The translations under genes and the position numbers were made by a program. The notes under the pieces were generated by a model that was not told the origin of the DNA, did no database searches, and saw only the letters and a program-made list of their open reading frames with translations. From the NCBI RefSeq assembly GCF_018325905.1, contig NZ_AP021901.1, forward strand, positions 1,860,001 to 1,924,000: a stretch of DNA of 64,000 nucleotides, read 5' to 3'. Every line of letters begins with the position of its first letter. Position 1 is the stretch's first letter. Positions 33,017 through 42,052 of the stretch are shown here, piece after piece. Source of the DNA: Pseudomonas sp. St316 (GTDB lineage: Bacteria; Pseudomonadota; Gammaproteobacteria; Pseudomonadales; Pseudomonadaceae).

Positions 33017-34380
33017 ATGTCAACAACAATAAATGCGACCTGTGATCCGCTCGAAGAAAAGCTGCGTACCTTTGTCGAAGGGCTGCTGGGTGGGAAAGTC
33101 ACTGCCATGCAACGCCTGCCGCGCTGGCGCCCGGCCTGGAACCTTGAACTGCAACGCGAGGGCGAAACCCTTCAACTGCACATTCGTGGCGAGCGCGGGG
33201 GGATGTCAGTCCATTTCCGGAGCTACGCCGGGAAGCGGATATTCTCACTGTGCTCGATCAGCAAGGCGTGCCGGTACCGCGTATCTACGGTTTCTGCGAA
33301 GATCCGCAGGCCATCGTGATGCAGTGGGTGCCGGGGAGTCGTGATGTCAGCACCGCGCAGAGCGATGCCGAACGCCATGGGGTCGCACGCCAGTGGGTCG
33401 ACGCCATGGCACGCATGCATCAATTGCCGCTGCAACCCTTTGTCGAGCAGGGTATTGATCTCCCAACAGGTGCCGAGGACATGACCTTGGCAGGCCTGGA
33501 GGCCTATTACCCGCTGTACGCGCGTAATAAAACCAAGCCGCAACCGCTGGCCGAATTCGCCCTCGGTTGGCTGCGCCGCAACGTGCCACGGCACCGCACC
33601 CGGCCTGCTTTCGTTCAGTATGACTCGGGGCAATTCCTGTTCGAGAACGGCCAGGTGCTTGGCCTCTATGATTTTGAATTCGCCATGATCGGCGATCCCC
33701 TGGCCGACCTGGCTTCGGCGCGCATGCGCGACAATTATGAGCCGCTCGGGGACAGTTTCGCGGCCCTGTATCGCTACTACCAGCAAGTGACCGGTGAACC
33801 GGCGGACCCCGATGTCGTGCGTTATCACACCGCCCTGTTTGCCACCGTCAGCACGATGCAGTTCTCGGCGTCGGTGGCTACGCCACAACCGGGTGACCCC
33901 CATGACACCTACGCCGAGTTTGACCTCGCCCTGCGCCGGGTGGTGGTGCATGCGCTGGCCGAAGCCATGGGGGTCGCTCTGCAAACGCCGACACTGGACA
34001 TTGTCAGCAGTGGCCCGAATGCAGCGTTGCTGACCATGCTCGCCGATGCCCTGGCACAGGTGGAAGTGAGCAGTGACTTCCAGAAGACTAAACTGCGCGC
34101 AGTGAGCAAATTGGTGGAATACCTGGGTCGTGGTGATGCCATGGAGTTGCACTTGCGCGAGCTGGAACAACAAGAAGCGCAAGACCTGCTGGACCGCACC
34201 TTCAGTGGCTACAACGAGATCGATGCAGCGCTGGAGGCCTTTGTCAAAAGCGCCGGGCCCGAATACGACGAGCCCTTGCTGCGCCTGTTCATGGCGCAAA
34301 TCGAGCGCCGCGTCCTGGTCTATGGCAGCACCGCCATTGGCGCCTCCGCCAGCCACATCGACCTGCCGCCTGTCATCTGA
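33017..34380 (+). pseudogene. APH-family phosphotransferase with a frameshift at a G6 tract
   Basis: The first part (33017 to about 33196; MSTTINATCDPLEEKLRTFV, LPRWRPAWNLELQREGETLQ) is in one frame. The rest, from DVSPFPELRREADILTVLDQ to 34380, is in another. They meet at GGGGGG (33197-33202); four or seven G would restore one protein of about 450 residues. The family is the aminoglycoside-phosphotransferase/ACAD10-like kinases often found in catabolic clusters, with YDFEFAMIGDPLADLA as the metal-binding motif. The usual HGD catalytic loop reads VQYDSGQFL here. Either a sequencing error, a true null allele or slippage-controlled expression. Confidence 0.85.
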
Positions 34381-34439
34381 CGCGCTGAAACCTTCCTCGT
34401 CCGGTGATCGGTCACCGGACCCTCGTTTTGGGAGTCCCT

Positions 34440-35261
34440 ATGCCTGTTCCTAATAATGCCTTCGCGCATCGGTATGGCCCATGGGCCGTGATTGCCGGCG
34501 CCTCCCATGGCTTGGGCGCCGCGTTCGCCCGTTCACTGGCCGAGCGTGGCCTCAACTGCGTGCTGGTGGCGCGCCGTGGTAACGCGCTGGCGCAATTGAA
34601 AAGCGAATTGGAGCAACGGTACGCCATCGATGTGCTGGTGGTGACCCAAGACCTTGCTCATCCGAATGCCTGCGAGCAATTGATGGCGGCTGTGGGTGAA
34701 CGGCAAGTCGGTCTGTTCATTTACAACGCTGGCGGTGACCCTTACATCACACGCTTCCTCGACACCTCGGTTGAGGACTGGGGCGCCTTGCTGCGCCTCA
34801 ATTGCTCGACCGTGATGCAATGCAGCCATGCCTTTGGTGCCGCCATGCTGGCGCGCGGACAGGGCGGATTGCTGCTGGTGGGTTCCCAGGCTGCATTGGG
34901 CGGTATTCGCAAACTGGCGATGTACGCCGCCACCAAGGGGTTCGCATTGAATCTCGGCGAGTCGTTATGGGCCGAGTGGAAAGACCGTGGCGTGGATGTG
35001 CTCAACCTGCTCATCGGCACCGTCGACACACCGACCATGCGTGATGCCATGGTCAAGTTGAACATTCCCGACGCTCTGACCATGACCTTGCCCCAGGCTG
35101 AAGACCTGGCGCTCCTGGCGCTTGAGGAACTGGGCAATGGCCCGACGCTGATCCATCCCGAAGACATCCTCGCCCAGGGCGCGGATACACCCGGTGCGGC
35201 ACGTCGTGCCCATGTGCTGGGCAAGAGCGCGCAAGCGGCTGTGTTTATCGGCAACGACTGA
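34440..35261 (+). CDS. Short-chain dehydrogenase/reductase (SDR 2)
   Basis: 273 residues from ATG 34440 (GGAG upstream). The cofactor motif is AVIAGASHGLGAAFARSLAE; LVARR after beta-2 suggests NADP(H). YNAGGD replaces the usual NNAG. The catalytic Tyr-x3-Lys is YAATKGFAL, with Ser in GSQAALGG. It resembles the YqjQ/DltE-type SDRs that act on acyl or steroid-like ketones. It is followed 10 nt later by the MFS gene. Confidence 0.9.
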   Translation: MPVPNNAFAHRYGPWAVIAGASHGLGAAFARSLAERGLNCVLVARRGNALAQLKSELEQRYAIDVLVVTQDLAHPNACEQLMAAVGERQVGLFIYNAGGDPYITRFLDTSVEDWGALLRLNCSTVMQCSHAFGAAMLARGQGGLLLVGSQAALGGIRKLAMYAATKGFALNLGESLWAEWKDRGVDVLNLLIGTVDTPTMRDAMVKLNIPDALTMTLPQAEDLALLALEELGNGPTLIHPEDILAQGADTPGAARRAHVLGKSAQAAVFIGND

Positions 35262-35271
35262 GGTCACCCCC

Positions 35272-36519
35272 ATGAAAGGTTTTGATAACGCAGAATTCAA
35301 ACGCGGGTGGCAAGTGCTGATCCTGGCCCTGATCGGCGTCGCGACCAGTTCCAGTTCGTTGCTGCTGTACAGCTTCAGTTCCATGGTCATTCCTCTGGAA
35401 CAGGCCATGGGCTGGGGCAGGGCAGAGTTGCAGGCAGCGATCACCGCGCTGTCGCTGGGCACCATTGTCGCGTCGCAGTTGGCGGGCTGGCTGAACTTGC
35501 GATATGGCCTGCGCCGGGTCACGTTGCTGTCGCTGCTGGCGCTGTCCCTGAGTGTCTTCACCCTGACCTGTATCAACGGTTCGATCTGGACCCTCTACCT
35601 GGGGTTTTTCCTGGTGCCGCTAGCCGGGCTGGGTACATTGCAGGTGACCTGGTCGCACCTGGTCAACTTGTGGTTCGAGGAAAACCGTGGCCTGGCGCTG
35701 GCGATCATCCTCAGCGGCTCCGGGCTGGCCGCCATCATGCTGCCGCTGGTTACCGCCTGGGCGATCGGCCGCTGGAATTGGCAGGCCGGTTTCCTGGCGC
35801 TGGGCGTATTGCCGGTGCTGCTGGCGTTGCCCTTGGCACTGCGGTGGTTATTACCGACGGCCAATGTCAGCCACAACACCACACAACTCCCAGCCGCCAA
35901 CGGACAAGCTGGAGGGCTGTTACTGCGGGAGGCGCTGCGTTCATGGCGGTTCTGGGTTTGCAACCTGTCGATGACCTTGGTGGTTTCCTGCGTGGTGGGC
36001 ATGGTCACCAATATCGTGCCGTTGCTGCAGGACAGAGGCCTGAGCGCCTTGCAGGCCAGCCAGGTTTTCAGCAGTTTTGGCGTGTCGCTGATTCTTGGCC
36101 GGCTGCTGGTGGGCTACCTGATTGACCGGTTGTGGGCGCCCGGCGTCGCCTCTTTGGCGCTGCTGATGCCGGCATTTGCCTGCGGCATTTTCGCCTATGG
36201 GGATTCCAGTATTGCGCTGTACATCCTCGCCACGTTGCTGGTGGGCGTGGGGGCGGGTGCCGAGTTCGATATCGCGGCATTCCTGATCGCCCGCTATTTC
36301 GGTATGCGTGACTACGGCCGCTTGTTTGGTGCCCACCTGGGCCTGATTACCGCCGGTGCCGCGATCTCACCGTTACTGTTCGCGGGGTTGTTCAAGCTCA
36401 CCGGTGGCTACTCGGCCATGCTGCTGTTGAGTTCCATCTGCTTTGTCGTCGGGCCCTTGCTACTCCTGACGCTGGGTGGGTACCCGCGTTATCAGGTCGA
36501 GCCATTGAGGAGCAGTTAA
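35272..36519 (+). CDS. MFS transporter (paralogue 1)
   Basis: 415 residues with 12 predicted membrane segments, starting at ATG 35272. The N-terminus FDNAEFKRGWQVLILALIGV and LLLYSFSSMVIPLEQAMGWG is almost the same in layout as the two other MFS carriers of the cluster (57591 and 63111). AGAEFDIAAFLIARYFGMRD near TM10 is characteristic of the group. It resembles the oxalate/formate and monocarboxylate (OFA-like) families; the substrate is probably a carboxylated intermediate or the starting compound. It is in the inner membrane. Confidence 0.92.
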   Translation: MKGFDNAEFKRGWQVLILALIGVATSSSSLLLYSFSSMVIPLEQAMGWGRAELQAAITALSLGTIVASQLAGWLNLRYGLRRVTLLSLLALSLSVFTLTCINGSIWTLYLGFFLVPLAGLGTLQVTWSHLVNLWFEENRGLALAIILSGSGLAAIMLPLVTAWAIGRWNWQAGFLALGVLPVLLALPLALRWLLPTANVSHNTTQLPAANGQAGGLLLREALRSWRFWVCNLSMTLVVSCVVGMVTNIVPLLQDRGLSALQASQVFSSFGVSLILGRLLVGYLIDRLWAPGVASLALLMPAFACGIFAYGDSSIALYILATLLVGVGAGAEFDIAAFLIARYFGMRDYGRLFGAHLGLITAGAAISPLLFAGLFKLTGGYSAMLLLSSICFVVGPLLLLTLGGYPRYQVEPLRSS

Positions 36520-36612
36520 ACGCGGCGCTTAAGTAAATATGGACAGATAATAGAAAAATGTTCAATTATTGCTCGGGTGCAGCCTGACAATAAAACAGAC
36601 AAGGAGAATGCC

Positions 36613-37539
36613 ATGCGTGCCGCAATCATTTCCGAGCGCAATGCACCGCCAGTCGTCGGTGAGTTTCGTGAGCCGCAATCGCAAGACGGCGCAGTCCTGA
36701 TCGATGTCGATACCGCCGGCCTGGGCGGCTGGGATGTCCTCGGCGCGTACCGACTCGGGGTTGAATACCCCTGTGTCATTCGCGGCGAAGGCGTGGGCCG
36801 GGCACCGGATGGTCGCCGGGTGTATTTCGGCGAGCGCTCGGTGTTGCCGTTTGGTGCCTGGGCAGAGCGCACCCTGGTGCCGCAAGCCGAGGTATGGAAT
36901 GTGCCGGACGACGTCGACGATAAAACCGCGATCAGCATGGGCATCGCCGCTACCGGTGCCATCGTGCCGCTGGAAAAAGCCGCGATCCAGAAAGGTGAAA
37001 AGGTCCTGATACTGGGCGCCACCGGCACCCTCGGCCAGATTGCCCTGCAATTGGCGCGTGGCATGGGGGCTGGCAAAGTGGTCGGTGCTGCACGGTCGGG
37101 CGAAGCGCTGGGCCGTTTGAAGTCGCGGGGCCTGGCCGACGCTGTGGTGACGCTGGGTGGCAGCGATGATGTGGCTGCACTGAAGGATGCGGCCGATGGC
37201 GGATTTGATGTGGTGCTTGACCTCGTGTGCGGTCAACCCATGTTGACCTCCCTGAAAGCCACCAATTGGGGGGCGCGGATCATGACCATTGGCACGGGAG
37301 CCGGTCGCCAGCTCAATCTGGATATTGCCGATCTGTTGTTTCGCAACTTGTCGTGCATTGGCACGGGTCAACGCCCGCCCGCAGACCGTGAGCAGATCTG
37401 GCTCCGACTGCTGAAGATCGCCAAAGAGCAGCAGATCCAGGTGGATTACCTTGATTACACCCTCGACCAGGCGGCTGAAGCCTGGGCCGCGCAGGTCAAT
37501 GGGCCACACGCCAAAATCACCGCCAAGATTCATCGCTGA
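36613..37539 (+). CDS. Zinc-independent MDR-family oxidoreductase (quinone oxidoreductase-like)
   Basis: 308 residues from ATG 36613 (GGAG at 9 nt). The N-terminal GroES-like domain (PVVGEFREPQSQDGAVLIDV) lacks the catalytic-zinc Cys/His set. The Rossmann motif is VLILGATGTLGQIALQLARG, as in QOR/enoyl-reductase type enzymes. It probably reduces a double bond or quinone with NADPH. Unlike its upstream neighbours it has its own 93-bp promoter region (TGTTCAATTATTG at about 36559), and it is convergent with the AraC gene. Confidence 0.88.
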   Translation: MRAAIISERNAPPVVGEFREPQSQDGAVLIDVDTAGLGGWDVLGAYRLGVEYPCVIRGEGVGRAPDGRRVYFGERSVLPFGAWAERTLVPQAEVWNVPDDVDDKTAISMGIAATGAIVPLEKAAIQKGEKVLILGATGTLGQIALQLARGMGAGKVVGAARSGEALGRLKSRGLADAVVTLGGSDDVAALKDAADGGFDVVLDLVCGQPMLTSLKATNWGARIMTIGTGAGRQLNLDIADLLFRNLSCIGTGQRPPADREQIWLRLLKIAKEQQIQVDYLDYTLDQAAEAWAAQVNGPHAKITAKIHR

Positions 37540-37579
37540 AGCCATGAGCGCGAAAAGGGCGTCCTTGTCAGGGCGCCTG

Positions 37580-38485
37580 TCAGCGCTGGCGCTGGTGGCG
37601 AAACTCCTCGGGTGTGACACCGAGTTCTTTACGGAATGCGGCACTGAAGGCGGCGGCATTGTTGAAGCCGGCCTGATAGGCAACCTGTTTGATCAGCAGT
37701 CGTGAGTCGGCCAATAGCACCACGGCTTTTTGCAGGCGACTTTGCGCGGCGTACTGACGCAAGGTCATGCCGGTGGTGTTTTTGCAGCGACTGGACAGCG
37801 TTCGCAGCGGCAGTTGGCAGGCCTGCGCCAGGTGGCCGAGGGAGCGGCCCTCATCGCTGGCGCTGTCGAGCAGCTCGCGCAGAATGTTGAGTTGACGAGG
37901 GCTGAGTTTTTCCGCGCTGTGCGAGGAGTGGACGGCATCGTCGTCCGCGTCGATGAACTCGCGACGCAGGTCCAGGGCGATGCTGGTGAGCAGGCACTCG
38001 GTTTGCAGTTCGCTGGCAAAACCGGGGTGGGCCACCTCTTCGGCCAGACGCTGCAGGGAGGCGTGCAGGTAACCGCTTTGCAGGTTGAGCATGGCTTCGC
38101 TGACGCCGTCTTGCCAATTCCAGCGATAGCTGCCCAGGACGCCGAGGGAGGAGGGATCGAACAGGCAGACCAGCGCTTTTTGCTCGCTGGCCGCGTGACG
38201 CAGGTGAAATTCGGTGCCGCGGGGAATGAATAATAGATTACCCAGGGGGTGGAATCGATGCGCGCCGTGGCTGGGGAAACTGCCGAAGTTAGGCTTGGTC
38301 TGGGCACTGGTCGGCAGCATCAGGCGTAACAGGCAACTGTCGCCGGTTTCGATCAAGGCGGTGCCCGTGTTGGACCACTGCGCGTGTTCAACCCGGATGT
38401 CGAAGCCTTGTCTGGCCAATGAAGCTTCAGTCAGGAAATTACCCGACGCTTCGCAGTCGTACTCGCTGTAGTGGATCGCGTTCAT
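37580..38485 (-). CDS. AraC-family transcriptional regulator of the cluster
   Basis: 301 residues. The N-terminal half resembles AraC-binding-like cupin domains with a histidine-containing PRGTEFHLRHA strand. The C-terminal double helix-turn-helix reads LAQACQLPLRTLSSRCKNTT, RLQKAVVLLADSRLLIKQVA, YQAGFNNAAAFSAAFRKELG, GVTPEEFRHQRQR. It is divergent from the LysR gene (165-bp gap). Probably an activator of catabolic genes, with the inducer bound by the N-domain. Confidence 0.92.
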   Translation of the reverse strand: MNAIHYSEYDCEASGNFLTEASLARQGFDIRVEHAQWSNTGTALIETGDSCLLRLMLPTSAQTKPNFGSFPSHGAHRFHPLGNLLFIPRGTEFHLRHAASEQKALVCLFDPSSLGVLGSYRWNWQDGVSEAMLNLQSGYLHASLQRLAEEVAHPGFASELQTECLLTSIALDLRREFIDADDDAVHSSHSAEKLSPRQLNILRELLDSASDEGRSLGHLAQACQLPLRTLSSRCKNTTGMTLRQYAAQSRLQKAVVLLADSRLLIKQVAYQAGFNNAAAFSAAFRKELGVTPEEFRHQRQR

Positions 38486-38650
38486 GGTTCAACCTTCAGC
38501 CATTTTTATTATTGGCGCTGAAATTCGAAAGATAACGATACGTCAGGGAGTTACCCGGCTTTGAGTGTACCCAGCGCGTGAGCCGAGCTGTTTCACATAT
38601 TCAGGTGACAGGTATCAGAAAATCCGATGACGAAAGGCAAAGATATTTCC

Positions 38651-39538
38651 ATGCGTCAACTGCGCTATTTCGTTGCCGCCGCCGACGCGGGCCAGTTTTC
38701 CCAAGCGGCGCTCAAGGCGCATGTCTCGCAGTCGGCGATTACTGCGGCGGTGCTGCACCTGGAGCAGTCCATGGGCGTCAGCCTGTTCGACCGTTTACCT
38801 CATGGCGTGACACTGACCGCTGAGGGCAACAAGTTTGCCCAGCATGCGCGGCACATCCTCGACACCTTGCAGGATGCCCTCAGTGAACCGCTGTTTCTCG
38901 GCCACACCATGCAGGGGACCGTGCGCATCGGCGCCTCCTACACGGTGCTGGGTTACTTTCTGCCTGCGCTGCTGGCACGCTTCAAGCGTAGCTACCCTCA
39001 GGTCGAGATCGACCTGATCGATATGAACCGCCAGAGCATTGAGGAGGCCCTGGGCAATGGCGACCTCGATCTCGGCCTGACGATCGTCTCCAACACACCG
39101 AACCTCGACGGATTTGCTCACCATGTGCTGGTCCGTTCCCGCCGCCAACTCTGGTTGGCCAGCCAGCACCCGTTGATGGCTGCCACCTCGATCAATCTCG
39201 AGGACGTCGCCGGGCATGCCTATATCCTCCCCACGGTGGATGAGGGAGAGGCGTCGACCTTGCGCTATTGGGAATCCCGTGGGCTGGCCCCCAAGGTAGC
39301 TTTTCGCACCTCTTCCATGGAGGCGTTGCGCGGGTTGGTGGCGCATGGCTTCGGTGTGACCATTCTCTCGGACATGCTCTACCGGGCCTGGTCACTGGAA
39401 GGCAAGAAAATTGAGATCCGGCCGCTGGTGGATGTGATTCCACCCATGGAACTGGGGCTGATCTGGCTGCCGGATAACCGGTTGTCGGCGCCGGCCCAGG
39501 CGTTCCGGCAGTTCCTGATCATGGCCTGCGCCTCGTAG
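38651..39538 (+). CDS. LysR-family transcriptional regulator
   Basis: 295 residues from ATG 38651 (an in-frame ATG at 38627 adds eight residues with a poorer site). The winged helix is MRQLRYFVAAADAGQFSQAA, LKAHVSQSAITAAVLHLEQS, followed by the periplasmic-binding-protein-like effector domain (TVRIGASYTVLGYFLPALLA, VAHGFGVTILSDMLYRAWSL). LysR regulators usually activate an adjacent gene with an intermediate as co-inducer; the amidohydrolase gene 165 bp downstream is the nearest candidate and its upstream region carries a palindrome at 39577-39598. Confidence 0.92.
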   Translation: MRQLRYFVAAADAGQFSQAALKAHVSQSAITAAVLHLEQSMGVSLFDRLPHGVTLTAEGNKFAQHARHILDTLQDALSEPLFLGHTMQGTVRIGASYTVLGYFLPALLARFKRSYPQVEIDLIDMNRQSIEEALGNGDLDLGLTIVSNTPNLDGFAHHVLVRSRRQLWLASQHPLMAATSINLEDVAGHAYILPTVDEGEASTLRYWESRGLAPKVAFRTSSMEALRGLVAHGFGVTILSDMLYRAWSLEGKKIEIRPLVDVIPPMELGLIWLPDNRLSAPAQAFRQFLIMACAS

Positions 39539-39576
39539 CCGCTACCGGCAGGTGGCTGTTCTAGTCGTTCACTCAA

Positions 39577-39598
39577 TAATTAAATGAACACTTAATTA
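39577..39598. promoter_or_regulatory. Palindrome TAATTAA-N8-TTAATTA before the amidohydrolase gene
   Basis: Perfect 7-bp arms, 106 bp upstream of the amidohydrolase start. Candidate operator or activator site. Confidence 0.35.
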
Positions 39599-39703
39599 AA
39601 ATGTGTCTATATAGTTGGCGATGCATTTATACCCTCAAATCGATCCGGAGCCCCTGCCAATGGGGCGTTCGGTCTGCTGGCTCATTACAACAAGGAGAAC
39701 GCC

Positions 39704-40741
39704 ATGCTGATTGATGTCCACGCCCACTTGCTGACCGAGGGCATGTTGAACCGCCATGAGTTCTGGGGGCCGTTCATGAAGGTCCAGGGGCTGACCGTGG
39801 GGCATTTTTCCCTCGGTACCAAACAACCGGCCAAAGCGGCTACGGATGCCGAAGCGCAGGCCAATCTCCTGGCGCGCATGACCCACGCCAGCCGTCGAAA
39901 GCTGATGGACGAGCGGGGTGTCGACAAACTGGTGATGTCCACGCCGTCCCACTGCTTCATGTACTGGGCGGGGGACTTCGCCAATGAGTACGCAAGCATC
40001 TGCAACGATGAATTATCCGCGTTTTGCCGGGCCGACCCCGACCATTTCGATTTCTGGTGCCATGCCAACCTGGCGGACCCGCAAAACGCGGCCAAGGAGA
40101 TCGAGCGCGCCGTGACTCAGCTAGGCGCCAAGGGTGTCTGCGTGGGTGGGGCTAATTTCAATGGTTTGGAGGCTCACGATGAGCGCTTGTTTCCTGTCTG
40201 GGAAAAGCTGACCCAGCTGGATGTGCCGATTATGGTGCACGGCTTCAACCAGTCGATCTATTGGGGCGAGAAACATACGCAAGACAAATTCGAAACGACG
40301 TCGATCGTGGGCGACTGTGTCGATGAAACACTGTTTTTCTGGTACCTGATCTGCGGCGGCGCGCTGGATGTGTTTCCGACCCTGAAAACCTACATCACCC
40401 ATGCCGGCGGTATGGCGGTGTTCCAGTTGGGGCGCCTGAGCGAACTGAACCGGGCCATGGCGCCGGACTCGCGCAACCAGCGGCCATTGATGGATTACCT
40501 GCCGAACTTTTACTTCGATCTCGACGTTCATGCTCCGGGCTTGCGTCGTGGTGTCGCCGAAGTGGTGGGCGCGCAGCGTCTGTTGTACGGCACCAACTTC
40601 GGCGGTGCCTACGACCATGGCGATCTGACCGAAGGCATCGGCTTATCCACTGAGGACCGCGAGCGGATTCGCAGTGGTAACGCGATTGAACTGCTCAAGC
40701 TGACGGTGCCGGCCAGCACTGACCGGATATTGACGCCGTGA
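39704..40741 (+). CDS. Amidohydrolase-2 family metal enzyme (ACMSD-like)
   Basis: 345 residues. The TIM-barrel opens with MLIDVHAHLL (metal ligands His6 and His8). A third His is in VPIMVHGFNQ, and a fourth in KTYITHAGGMAVFQ. The position of the conserved final Asp (usually G-S/T-D-F/W) reads LLYGTNFGGA, so the metal-binding Asp appears to be Asn. Relatives decarboxylate aromatic or unsaturated acids or hydrolyse lactone-like bonds. It sits alone between the LysR gene and a convergent SDR, closed by a 13-bp bidirectional terminator. Confidence 0.87.
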   Translation: MLIDVHAHLLTEGMLNRHEFWGPFMKVQGLTVGHFSLGTKQPAKAATDAEAQANLLARMTHASRRKLMDERGVDKLVMSTPSHCFMYWAGDFANEYASICNDELSAFCRADPDHFDFWCHANLADPQNAAKEIERAVTQLGAKGVCVGGANFNGLEAHDERLFPVWEKLTQLDVPIMVHGFNQSIYWGEKHTQDKFETTSIVGDCVDETLFFWYLICGGALDVFPTLKTYITHAGGMAVFQLGRLSELNRAMAPDSRNQRPLMDYLPNFYFDLDVHAPGLRRGVAEVVGAQRLLYGTNFGGAYDHGDLTEGIGLSTEDRERIRSGNAIELLKLTVPASTDRILTP

Positions 40742-40754
40742 TGGAATAGCCTGC

Positions 40755-40783
40755 CAGGCATGGCCGCCAGGCGGCCATGCCTG
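40755..40783. terminator. Bidirectional terminator between convergent genes
   Basis: CAGGCATGGCCGC (40755-40767) pairs perfectly with GCGGCCATGCCTG (40771-40783) round a 3-nt loop, directly between the amidohydrolase stop and the SDR 3 stop. Confidence 0.8.
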
Positions 40784-40785
40784 TG

Positions 40786-41631
40786 TTATTCGCTGGCAGC
40801 GTTACGCGCCGCGATGGCAGCGGCAAAATCGCGCTTGAGGGTTGGGAAGTAGGCAATCTGTCCGCCCATGCCACCGGCAATGTCGATCGAGGCGGCGCTG
40901 ATGAAGCTGGCATATTCACTGGCCAGGAACAGCGCCATGCCGGCCACGTCTTCAGGTTTGCCGTAACGCCCGAGCGGTACGACTTTCATCACCATGGCGT
41001 CGAATTCCTCGCGACTGACGCCCGGGCCCATTTCCTTGTAGTGGCGATCCCACTGACCGGTATCGATCCAGCCCATGTTCAGGCTGTTGACCAGGATATT
41101 GTCCTTGGGCAGGGACATGCCCAAGGAGCGGGAGAGGGCGATGCACGAGGCGCGGTTGATCACCGAGGGAATTCCGTCGGGCGTCGGAATCGCGCCGGCC
41201 AGGGCATTGATCTCAATGATCCGCCCCCAGCGCTGTTCACGCATGAACGGCACCACGGCCTGAACGAACCGGAAATGCCCCATCTGCAGAATGTTGGCAT
41301 GTTCGAGGATGGCTTCCGGCGTCAGGGTCTCTAGATTGCCGCCACGCCCTTGACCGGCGTTGTTCACCAGCACATCGACACCGCCCCAGGCCTGTGCAAC
41401 TTCAGCCACGAATGCTTTGACCCCCTCGCTGTCGGTCACGTCGACAGCCCGGGCAATGACCGCTTGGGCGTGTTGCGAGAGCTCCTTTGCGGCTTCGTGG
41501 ACGGCAGTCTCGCTGCGGGCACAAATCGCTACCCGTGCGCCTTCGGCCGCGAAAGCCCGGGCAATGGCCAGGCCAATGCCCCGCGAAGCGCCCGTGATGA
41601 TCACGCGTTTGGCACTCAAATCAATGTTCAT
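40786..41631 (-). CDS. Short-chain dehydrogenase/reductase lacking the Tyr-x3-Lys motif (SDR 3)
   Basis: 281 residues from ATG 41631. The cofactor motif RVIITGASRGIGLAIARAFA and VNNAGQGRGG are intact. Where the catalytic Tyr-x3-Lys should stand the protein reads PSVINRASCIALSRSLG: Tyr is apparently Ser and Lys is Arg. The upstream INALAGAIPT contains no obvious catalytic Ser. It may bind NAD(P) without normal dehydrogenase chemistry, or use other residues. It is divergent from the DUF1302 copy B gene across a 421-bp regulatory region. Confidence 0.85.
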   Translation of the reverse strand: MNIDLSAKRVIITGASRGIGLAIARAFAAEGARVAICARSETAVHEAAKELSQHAQAVIARAVDVTDSEGVKAFVAEVAQAWGGVDVLVNNAGQGRGGNLETLTPEAILEHANILQMGHFRFVQAVVPFMREQRWGRIIEINALAGAIPTPDGIPSVINRASCIALSRSLGMSLPKDNILVNSLNMGWIDTGQWDRHYKEMGPGVSREEFDAMVMKVVPLGRYGKPEDVAGMALFLASEYASFISAASIDIAGGMGGQIAYFPTLKRDFAAAIAARNAASE

Positions 41632-42052
41632 GGTGGCTCCTCTTGTTTTTATCTGCCGCTGCGATGGCCGTTTTTTGCTGGGGAACATCCCAAATTCACT
41701 GGGTTTTCCGGAGCTATTGAAAGCTGAAAGAGGAAAAGCGTCAAAGACTATTTGAACGTTTATAGATTTTGTGTGCAGTATTATTCCTGGCATCGCCTGT
41801 GGCTGAAATCGGTATCCCAAGGAAGTCGATCGATAATTCTGTATATAGAATTGAAATCTTTATGTGGAATTTTTGGTTCTTATCCGTTACGGTAACTTCA
41901 GCTGAGGAGGGAAGCGGTCCTGGAGCGTGCCAGGCCTCCGTGAGCGGACTGTCCAGGCAGGACTTGCAACGATCCTGTGAGGTTTCGCAGATTGTTGGAA
42001 GGACTGTTTGAACGCACTAAACGACTGAAAATAAAAATAAAAGGTAGTGTGT
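41632..42052. promoter_or_regulatory. 421-bp divergent regulatory region, SDR 3 / DUF1302 copy B
   Basis: No gene. AT-rich centre. It contains the palindrome AATTCT-GTATAT-AGAATT (41835-41852), an example of the shared ATTCT-N6-AGAAT motif. It also contains an imperfect inverted repeat CGTCAAA-N5-TTTGAACG (41739-41758) near the SDR side, whose half-sites resemble the TTTGAC/GTCAAA arms of the palindrome at 54190. Probably the main control region of the central operon. Confidence 0.55.
41836..41851. promoter_or_regulatory. Palindrome ATTCT-N6-AGAAT before DUF1302 copy B
   Basis: ATTCT-GTATAT-AGAAT, extended by one matching base pair each side. Second of three copies in the window. Confidence 0.55.
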
